A model generated the notes under the pieces. The model had not been told where the DNA came from. It ran no database searches and worked only from the letters and a program-made list of their open reading frames with translations. The position numbers and the translations under genes are program-made. 11,901 bases of DNA, taken from assembly GCA_937895985.1 (NCBI GenBank), contig CALBKL010000230.1, forward strand, positions 1 to 11,901, read 5' to 3'. Source of the DNA: an uncultured Solobacterium sp. (GTDB lineage: Bacteria > Bacillota_I > Bacilli_A > Erysipelotrichales > Erysipelotrichaceae). Below are positions 6,309-11,901 of the stretch, in pieces (position 1 is the first letter of the stretch; each line of letters opens with the position of its first letter).

Positions 6309-6314
6309 AGGAGG
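6309..6314 (+). promoter_or_regulatory. Ribosome binding site deciding the lon start
   Basis: AGGAGG is 7 bp before the ATG at 6322, the ideal distance. A second in-frame ATG at 6316 is only 1 bp away, too close to be used. Earlier in-frame codons from 6265 run through the intercistronic hairpin and have no ribosome site. Confidence 0.85.
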
Positions 6315-6321
6315 TATGAAT

Positions 6322-8640
6322 ATGAGCGAAAATGTGAATGTTCGTGTACCTGTCGTATGTACTAGAGGAATTGTTGTATTCCCTGGACATGATGTAATGA
6401 TTGAAGTAGGAAGACCAAAATCAATCAATGCCGTGAATGAGGCTGGTGCCTCATACGACAGTATGGTTTGGCTTGTTTGTCAGAATGATATTATGGTAGA
6501 CAATCCAACAGAGAAGGATTTATATACAGTCGGAACAATTGCCAAGATCAAAGTTGTACGTAAGAAGGAAGGCTTCATGCGTGTGACTTTTACTGGTATG
6601 CGTCGTGCAAAACTTGCAAAACTTTATGATAGTAAAGAGTTAATGTATGCGGATGTCATTCCATTAACCGATTCTTATGGTGATAAGAGCGAAGAATACG
6701 CATTGGTGAAGAAGGTAGTAGATAAACTAGAAGGAATGACGCAGGTAGCTGCAGTATTCCCACCGGAAGTTGTGCAACAACTTTCTCTTGGTGTAAATGC
6801 AGAATCTTTAGGTGACCAATTTGGTCAGTACTTTAGTTTATTTGACCAAGCAACACGTCAACGTTTATTGGAAACAACAAATGTTAACGATCGTTTGATG
6901 TTAATTGTGGAAGAGTTGGAGAAACAACAACGTTATTCTGAACTTGAAACAGTGATTAATGATCGTGTTAAAGAGCGCATTGATGATGGCCAGAAGGAAT
7001 ATTATCTTCGTGAAAAGTTAAAGGCAATCAAAGAAGAACTTGGTGATGTATCTAATATGACAGATGATGTTGCTGAGTTACGTGAGAAGATTGAAAAGAA
7101 TCCTTATCCAGAACATGTTAAGCAAAAAGCACGTGAAGAATTACGTAAGTATGAGATGCTTCCTCCAGGTAGTGGAGAAGCAAGTGTTTCTCGTAACTAC
7201 TTAGACTGGTTGTTGACAGTTCCATGGTGGCAAACGACAGAAGATATTGAAGACTTAAAGGCAGTACGTAACGTTCTTGATGAAGACCATTATGGTTTAG
7301 AGAAAATCAAGGATCGTATTATGGAATACTTAGCTGTAAAGCAGATGACACAATCTCTTAGCAGTCCAATTCTTTGCTTAGTTGGTCCTCCAGGTGTTGG
7401 TAAGACTTCTTTAGCAAAGTCTATTGCTCGTGCGTTAGATCGTAAGTTTGTAAAGATGTCTGTAGGTGGTGTGCGTGATGAAGCTGAAATTCGTGGCCAT
7501 CGTCGTACATATCTTGGTTCAATGCCAGGTCGCATCATTCAAGGAATGAAGCGTGCTGAGGTATTAAATCCAGTATTTTTAATTGATGAATTAGATAAGA
7601 TGGGTGCTGACTACAAAGGCGATCCAAGTGACGCAATGCTTGAAGTTTTAGACCCTGAGCAAAATGCAGTATTCTCAGACCACTATCTTGAAGAACCATA
7701 TGATTTATCTAAGGTTATGTTTATTGCGACGGCAAACTACTTAGAAAATATTCCTGGTCCTTTGCGTGATCGTTTAGAGATTATTGATTTATCTTCTTAT
7801 ACAGAACTTGAGAAGGTAAGTATTGCCAAGGATTATTTGGTGCCTAAACAACTAAAAAACAACGGTCTAAAGCCAGCACAGTTTAAATTGAAAGATACAG
7901 AGATTCTATACTTGATTCGTCATTACACACGTGAAGCGGGTGTTCGTCAATTAGAGAGAATTATTGCGTCATTATGCCGTAAGACTGTTCTAGCAATTTT
8001 ACGTGATAATAAGAAATCAATTACTGTTACCAAGAAACAAATTGGTGAATGGTTAGGAAAGATTATCTTTGAATATGGCAATAAAGAAAAGAAGAATCAA
8101 ATTGGTTGCGTAACTGGTCTTGCTTATACACAGTTTGGTGGCGATGTACTTCAGATTGAAGTAAACCACTTTGAAGGTAAAGGTAGACTTGTCATTACGG
8201 GTCAATTAGGAGATGTTATGAAGGAAAGTGCATCTATTGCGCTTGACTATGTAAAGGCTCATGCGAAAGAGTTAAATATTGACCCTAAATTCTTTGATTC
8301 GAATGACATTCATATTCATGTGCCAGAAGGTGCAGTTCCAAAGGATGGACCTTCAGCTGGTGTTACTCTAACAACTGCGATTGTTTCTGCACTTACAGAT
8401 ACACCTGTCTATCGTGATATTGCGATGACAGGTGAAGTAACACTTCGTGGTAATGTATTACCAATTGGTGGTTTAAGAGAGAAATCTTTGGCAGCACACC
8501 GTGTTGGTATTAAGAAAGTCTTGATTCCAAAGAATAATGTTCGCGACTTAGATGATGTGCCAGAAACAGTGAAAAAGGCAATTACATTTATTCCTGTTGA
8601 GACTGTTTCTCAAGTGCTTAGGGAGGCGTTGGTACACTAA
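6322..8640 (+). CDS. lon: ATP-dependent Lon protease
   Basis: The 772-residue product is a standard bacterial LonA, which degrades misfolded and regulatory proteins in the cytoplasm as a hexamer. The N-terminal substrate-binding domain (about 1-190) begins with VRVPVVCTRGIVVFPGHD. A coiled-coil linker (about 190-290) follows. The AAA+ module has Walker A GPPGVGKT (355-362), Walker B with D422-E423, sensor-1 N472, arginines in LRDRLE (481-486) and sensor-2 R542 in GVRQLER. The C-terminal protease domain carries the Ser-Lys dyad, S678 in PKDGPSAG and K721 in GGLREK. Nothing is missing and the length equals Bacillus LonA. It follows tig by 74 bp across a hairpin and overlaps engB by one base (TAATG), so tig-lon-engB is probably one operon under the CIRCE/P2 promoters. 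The lon-ysxC order is shared with Bacillus. Confidence 0.98.
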   Translation: MSENVNVRVPVVCTRGIVVFPGHDVMIEVGRPKSINAVNEAGASYDSMVWLVCQNDIMVDNPTEKDLYTVGTIAKIKVVRKKEGFMRVTFTGMRRAKLAKLYDSKELMYADVIPLTDSYGDKSEEYALVKKVVDKLEGMTQVAAVFPPEVVQQLSLGVNAESLGDQFGQYFSLFDQATRQRLLETTNVNDRLMLIVEELEKQQRYSELETVINDRVKERIDDGQKEYYLREKLKAIKEELGDVSNMTDDVAELREKIEKNPYPEHVKQKAREELRKYEMLPPGSGEASVSRNYLDWLLTVPWWQTTEDIEDLKAVRNVLDEDHYGLEKIKDRIMEYLAVKQMTQSLSSPILCLVGPPGVGKTSLAKSIARALDRKFVKMSVGGVRDEAEIRGHRRTYLGSMPGRIIQGMKRAEVLNPVFLIDELDKMGADYKGDPSDAMLEVLDPEQNAVFSDHYLEEPYDLSKVMFIATANYLENIPGPLRDRLEIIDLSSYTELEKVSIAKDYLVPKQLKNNGLKPAQFKLKDTEILYLIRHYTREAGVRQLERIIASLCRKTVLAILRDNKKSITVTKKQIGEWLGKIIFEYGNKEKKNQIGCVTGLAYTQFGGDVLQIEVNHFEGKGRLVITGQLGDVMKESASIALDYVKAHAKELNIDPKFFDSNDIHIHVPEGAVPKDGPSAGVTLTTAIVSALTDTPVYRDIAMTGEVTLRGNVLPIGGLREKSLAAHRVGIKKVLIPKNNVRDLDDVPETVKKAITFIPVETVSQVLREALVH

Positions 8641-9224
8641 TGCAGTACCATGATGCATTCCTGCTAAAGACAGCAGCGTTAGAGACACAGTGGCCTGTGA
8701 GTGATTTACCTGAAATTATCTTCGTTGGAAGATCAAACGCAGGGAAAAGCACACTTATCAATGGTTTAGTAAATCGTAAAAACTTAGCATACTCTGGCAA
8801 AACACCAGGTAAGACAAGACTTTTAAATTTCTTCTCTGTCGATAACAAGGTTGTATTTACGGATGCACCTGGGTATGGTTATGCGACAAGTGATCGTCAA
8901 AGTGCTTTGGTATTCGCTAAGTTAATTGATCCATATTTTGCAAAAAGAGATCAGTTAAAAGCGATGATTATTGTATTAGATGCTAGAAGAGTTCCAAGTA
9001 ATGACGATATACAAATGGTTGAATATGGCAAAGAATCACATCAAGCAATCTTTGCGGTATGTACAAAAATTGATAAGTTATCGAGAAGTCAAATGTTACA
9101 GAATTTAAAAAAGATTTCTGCAACTCTAGGTATCCAAGAGAATGCATTAATTCCTGTGAATTCTGAGAAAAAACAAGGTTTAGAAGTTGTTTGGGAAAAG
9201 ATTGACCAACTTATAGCACAATAG
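8640..9224 (+). CDS. engB: Ribosome biogenesis GTP-binding protein EngB/YsxC
   Basis: The 194-residue product is a YihA/YsxC-type GTPase required for assembly of the large ribosomal subunit in Bacillus. The G motifs are all visible: G1 GRSNAGKST (30-38, with Ala where Val is common), the G2 region KTPGKTR (54-60), G3 DAPGYG (75-80), G4 TKID (122-125) and a G5-like PVNSEKK (162-168). The length is normal for the family. The ATG shares its A with the last base of the lon stop (TAATG), so translation is coupled. The GGGAGG motif (8621-8626) lies 13 bp upstream, rather far, but no other in-frame start fits. A strong terminator overlapping its stop codon closes the unit. Confidence 0.97.
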   Translation: MQYHDAFLLKTAALETQWPVSDLPEIIFVGRSNAGKSTLINGLVNRKNLAYSGKTPGKTRLLNFFSVDNKVVFTDAPGYGYATSDRQSALVFAKLIDPYFAKRDQLKAMIIVLDARRVPSNDDIQMVEYGKESHQAIFAVCTKIDKLSRSQMLQNLKKISATLGIQENALIPVNSEKKQGLEVVWEKIDQLIAQ

Positions 9225-9260
9225 ATGGTTTCTACTTCGGTAGATACCATCTTTTGTTTT
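9223..9260 (+). terminator. Strong rho-independent terminator with UUCG loop after engB
   Basis: Arms 9223-9235 and 9240-9252 pair over 13 positions with one T-T mismatch, closed by a C(TTCG)G tetraloop, which is exceptionally stable in RNA. The run TTTTGTTTT extends to 9260. The left arm starts inside the engB stop codon. It separates the tig-lon-engB unit from the murG unit. Confidence 0.92.
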
Positions 9261-9289
9261 GCCCATGGAAAAGCGTAATATGCTAAAAT
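9259..9289 (+). promoter_or_regulatory. Extended -10 promoter of the murG-murB-divIB unit
   Basis: TG-C-TAAAAT (9281-9289) is an extended -10 element with five of six hexamer bases. A weak TTGCCC (9259-9264) lies 19 bp upstream. The predicted start near 9296 gives a leader of about 19 nt carrying the GAGGT ribosome site. It sits directly after the engB terminator. Confidence 0.65.
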
Positions 9290-9314
9290 AGGATAGAGAT
9301 ATTAGAGGTATCCT

Positions 9315-10388
9315 ATGAAGATTATGATAGCGACAGGGGGAACTGGTGGTCATATCAACCCTGCACTAGATTTAGCACATATATTAAAAGAGCGTAATCC
9401 AAAAAATGAAGTGATTTTTGTGGGTTCAGATAACCGTATGGAAGCTAACGTGATTCCAGATGCAGGCTACAAATTCTATGGTTTACATATTACAACAACA
9501 GCAGGTTCAATCTTTTCGAAACTGACATATGCAACATCTTTGATGAAGGCATACTTTGAATCTAAACAAATATTAAAAAAAGAAAAACCAGATATCTGTA
9601 TTGGATTTGGTAATTATATCAGTGTACCGTTAATTCTTGCGGCACATCATCTTGGCATCAAAACGATGTTGCATGAACAGAATAGTTTTGCTGGAAAGGC
9701 TAATAAATTCTTAAGTCGTTTTGTGGATGGGGTAGTTGGTTGTTATAAAAGTAATCAAGAACAGATGTCGAAAGCAGATGTTCGTATCTTAGGTAATCCT
9801 TCTGCTTCAGTTGTAAAAGATACGATATTTAATCCAGAAGTTATCGAGAGTGTTGGAATATCTACAGAGATTCCGTATGTTGTATTTATGATGGGATCGT
9901 TAGGATCATCATCTGTTTCAAAAGTTATTGATGAAGCGATTCCACTTTTTGATTATGACTTTCAGGTTATAATTGTAAACGGTAAAGAAAATTCTTATCA
10001 GTTCCAAAATACAGATTTCAACAATATAAAGTTTGTACCATATATCGATGGTAAACAAGCATTAAAGGGATGTACACTTGCTGTTACACGTGCAGGTGCT
10101 ACAACAATCTCAGAAATTTGTGCTTTACCTGCAGCTGCTGTGTTGATTCCTAGCCCATTTGTTGCAAATAACCATCAGGTTTATAACGCAAAAGAACTAG
10201 CTGAAAAAGATGCGGCAATTATGATTGAAGAGAATGAGTTGAGTCCCCAATTACTGGCTACAACTGTAAATATGCTTGTTCATGATCAACTAAGATGCAA
10301 CAAGTTAAAAGAAAATGCCCATAAGCTTGCTAAAGTGAATGCGGCAAATCAGATGATTGATTGGATTGAGGAGGTATTACATGGATAA
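9315..10388 (+). CDS. murG: MurG, UDP-GlcNAc:lipid I N-acetylglucosaminyltransferase
   Basis: MurG adds GlcNAc to lipid I at the inner face of the membrane, making lipid II, the last cytoplasmic step of peptidoglycan synthesis. The 357-residue product is full length with the GT28 motifs: GGTGGH (8-13), GFGNYIS (97-103), HEQN (120-123), GSLGS (194-198), the donor-binding RAGATTISE (259-267) and NNHQVYNA (285-292). The third G of the usual GGSLG is M here (MMGSLG). The ATG has GAGGT (9305-9309) 5 bp upstream. It overlaps murB by 8 bp. It heads its own transcription unit after the engB terminator, without the mraY, murD and ftsW genes that often precede it. Confidence 0.97.
   Translation: MKIMIATGGTGGHINPALDLAHILKERNPKNEVIFVGSDNRMEANVIPDAGYKFYGLHITTTAGSIFSKLTYATSLMKAYFESKQILKKEKPDICIGFGNYISVPLILAAHHLGIKTMLHEQNSFAGKANKFLSRFVDGVVGCYKSNQEQMSKADVRILGNPSASVVKDTIFNPEVIESVGISTEIPYVVFMMGSLGSSSVSKVIDEAIPLFDYDFQVIIVNGKENSYQFQNTDFNNIKFVPYIDGKQALKGCTLAVTRAGATTISEICALPAAAVLIPSPFVANNHQVYNAKELAEKDAAIMIEENELSPQLLATTVNMLVHDQLRCNKLKENAHKLAKVNAANQMIDWIEEVLHG
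10369..10374 (+). promoter_or_regulatory. Ribosome binding site deciding the murB start
   Basis: AGGAGG inside the end of murG lies 6 bp before the ATG at 10381. It excludes the longer frame that opens at 10357, whose first codons have no ribosome site. Confidence 0.9.
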
Positions 10389-11280
10389 AATTTTAGAGCG
10401 ATTGAGCTTTTACGCTACTACAGAAACAGATAAACCTTTAAGAACGATGACAACACTACGTATTGGTGGAAATGCAAAGTATGTTGTATACCCAGAAACT
10501 TATGTTGCGATTGATGGAATCTTTCGTATTATCGAAGAGAATCAACTCCCATTTAAAGTAATTGGTAAGGGTAGTGATTTACTATGTTCTGATAATGAAT
10601 TTAATGGTGTTGTTATCTGCTTAGATCGTTTCTTTAATCATCAATACTTTGATGGAAATGACCTCGTAGCAGAAGCAGGATGTTCAATTATTTCTTTATC
10701 GACAGAAGCGATGAAGCGTGGTCTTTCTGGATTAGAGTTTGCTAGTGGTATTCCTGCTACTGTAGGTGGATGTATCTTTATGAATGCAGGTGCTTATAAC
10801 ATCAGCATGAAAGACGTTATCAAAGAGGTACTTGTCTACCGTGACCATCAGTTAGTATGGTTAAAGGTATCTGAATGTGATTTCTCCTATCGTCATAGTA
10901 TCTTCCAATCGAATCCTACTTGGTTGATTTTAGGTGTACGATATGGTTTAACACCAAAGCAACAAGAGGAAATTGAAGAGCTCATGGATTCACGTCGCAA
11001 AAGAAGAGTGGATTCACAACCATTAAATTTCCCAAGCTGTGGTTCTGTATTTAAGAATCCAGAAGGCCATAATGCATGGCAGTTAATCGATGGCATTGGC
11101 TATCGTGGTAAACAACTTGGTGGTGCAATGGTTAGTGATAAGCATTGCAATTTCATCTTGAATGTTCATAAAGCAACCGCACTTGAGTATTTGACTTTGA
11201 TCGAAGAAATTCAAAGAGAAGTTAAAAACAAATATAATATTGATCTCAAGATGGAAGTGGAGAAGTTCAATTGGAAGTAA
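10381..11280 (+). CDS. murB: MurB, UDP-N-acetylenolpyruvoylglucosamine reductase
   Basis: MurB reduces UDP-GlcNAc-enolpyruvate to UDP-MurNAc with NADPH and FAD in the cytoplasm. The 299-residue product fits the shorter type II enzymes of Gram-positive bacteria. The FAD domain shows TTLRIGGNA (24-32), IGKGSDLL (61-68, with Asp where Asn is usual in the GSN motif) and FASGIPATVGG (120-130) followed by MNAGAY. The substrate domain has YRHS (160-163), SCGSVFKNP with the catalytic-type Ser at 212, and the C-terminal KMEVE with Glu292. The start at 10381 is set by AGGAGG; the murG stop lies 5-8 bases inside. It overlaps the divIB start by 10 bp. Confidence 0.97.
   Translation: MDKILERLSFYATTETDKPLRTMTTLRIGGNAKYVVYPETYVAIDGIFRIIEENQLPFKVIGKGSDLLCSDNEFNGVVICLDRFFNHQYFDGNDLVAEAGCSIISLSTEAMKRGLSGLEFASGIPATVGGCIFMNAGAYNISMKDVIKEVLVYRDHQLVWLKVSECDFSYRHSIFQSNPTWLILGVRYGLTPKQQEEIEELMDSRRKRRVDSQPLNFPSCGSVFKNPEGHNAWQLIDGIGYRGKQLGGAMVSDKHCNFILNVHKATALEYLTLIEEIQREVKNKYNIDLKMEVEKFNWK
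11259..11273 (+). promoter_or_regulatory. Ribosome binding site and TTG start of divIB
   Basis: GGAG (11259-11262) lies 8 bp before a TTG at 11271-11273, all inside the end of murB. The frame has a TGA at 11241 and no ATG or GTG between that stop and the conserved coding part, so TTG is the only sensible start. Confidence 0.75.
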
Positions 11281-11901
11281 AGAAGAATCGATTAAACGCT
11301 GATTTCGAAAAGATTCCAGAAGCGGTTGAAAGAATCTTTAAGAATAAGCGTTTAGCCGCAAATTTAAAATTATTTCGTTCTCGACAACCAGCATTATTTA
11401 ATATAGCTATCGTAATGGCAATCGTTGTTATTGTGGTAATGTACTTGTTATCACCGATGTCTTCGGTTAGAGCGGTATCCATTCAAGGTAGTAGATATCT
11501 AAGTGATGATTATATTAAAACAATTTCTGGAGTTGATACATCTTCAAAGTTATATTTCACTGTACCGGTTTTAGTGGAGAGAAAATTAGAAATAAATCCA
11601 CTCATTGAAGATGCGAAAGTGAGTTTAAATAACGGTAATACAGTTACGATTACAGTAAAAGAGAAAAAGCTAGTAGGCTATCAATCTGAAGGCAACGGAA
11701 CTATCTGGTTTGGAAATGGTGAAGGCACTATGTTGGATGATAACAATCGTCAGCTAATCGCTTCAATTCCAAAACTCATTGGGTTTACTGATCAAGAACT
11801 ATTGAAGAAAGTATCCAATGCATTAAATGAAATTGATGATTCAATCTTGCAGCAGATTTCTACAATTTCTGTATATCCACTGCGCTATGATGCACATGCA
11901 T
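11271..11901 (+). CDS. divIB: Cell division protein DivIB/FtsQ, 5' part (3' end outside the window)
   Basis: The first 210 residues are visible and the frame runs off the window. DivIB/FtsQ is a bitopic division protein that forms a complex with FtsL and DivIC at the septum. A basic, cytoplasmic N-terminus of about 41 residues is followed by one membrane helix (about 43-61, IAIVMAIVVIVVMYLL). After it comes a POTRA-type domain outside the cell (from about 67, SSVRAVSIQGSRYLSDDYI, to about 135, TVTITVKEKK), then the start of the beta domain. Sequence identity in this family is low, so the call rests on this layout plus the position after murG and murB, where divIB stands in Bacillus. The start is a TTG overlapping the murB end. 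The segment is translationally coupled to murB. Confidence 0.9.
   Translation, partial: MEVKKNRLNADFEKIPEAVERIFKNKRLAANLKLFRSRQPALFNIAIVMAIVVIVVMYLLSPMSSVRAVSIQGSRYLSDDYIKTISGVDTSSKLYFTVPVLVERKLEINPLIEDAKVSLNNGNTVTITVKEKKLVGYQSEGNGTIWFGNGEGTMLDDNNRQLIASIPKLIGFTDQELLKKVSNALNEIDDSILQQISTISVYPLRYDAHA

Noticed and set aside
8618..8848. Minus-strand open frame across the lon-engB junction
   Set aside because: It is antisense to two clear genes and mirrors their codon pattern; it has no ribosome site or promoter.
1..11901. Mobile elements, CRISPR arrays, phage genes or attachment sites
   Set aside because: No direct repeat arrays, transposase or integrase-like proteins were seen. The tRNA-Arg is intact, with no duplicated 3' end visible in the window.

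Overview
The window is a low-GC Firmicutes-type chromosome segment with closely packed housekeeping genes, AGGAGG-type ribosome binding sites, SigA-like promoters and short hairpin terminators. The best guess is a member of the Erysipelotrichia, the Firmicutes lineage close to the Mollicutes. Two things support this: a DUF3196-like gene directly before tig and lon (from memory the order MG237-MG238-MG239 in Mycoplasma genitalium), and cell-wall genes that true Mollicutes lack. This placement is an inference from gene content, not from a search.

Layout. Positions 1-1082 are the 3' part of mutS2, followed after 9 bp by uvrC (1092-2876), a DNA-repair pair. A hairpin terminator at 2860-2890 lies between uvrC and a convergent gene for a small unknown membrane protein (2892-3266, minus). 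A divergent promoter region (about 3281-3345) drives that gene leftwards and a YfcE/MJ0936-type metallophosphoesterase rightwards (about 3355-3825). A complete tRNA-Arg(UCU) with encoded CCA follows at 3872-3948, with its own promoter and a hairpin just downstream. The hairpin sits in the leader of a DUF3196-like gene (4005-4703).

The centre is a protein quality-control block: trigger factor (tig, 4847-6247), Lon protease (lon, 6322-8640) and the ribosome-assembly GTPase engB/ysxC (8640-9224), which ends in a strong UUCG-loop terminator. Upstream of tig is a near-consensus CIRCE operator (4730-4756) directly after a SigA-like promoter whose -35 overlaps the DUF3196 stop codon. A second, extended -10 promoter lies 49 bp further on. 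The folding and degradation genes therefore look HrcA/heat-shock controlled from one promoter and constitutive from the other.

The right end is a piece of the division and cell-wall cluster: murG (9315-10388), murB (10381-11280) and the start of divIB/ftsQ (11271 to the window end). These genes overlap and probably form one transcription unit starting at an extended -10 promoter just upstream of murG.

No mobile element, CRISPR array, phage gene or obviously foreign segment was seen, and no gene-free stretch exceeds 300 bases. The most noteworthy points are the CIRCE/dual-promoter arrangement before tig-lon, the histone-like Lys/Ala-rich tail on trigger factor, the tRNA-hairpin leader of the DUF3196 gene, and the conserved but unexplained DUF3196-tig-lon linkage.
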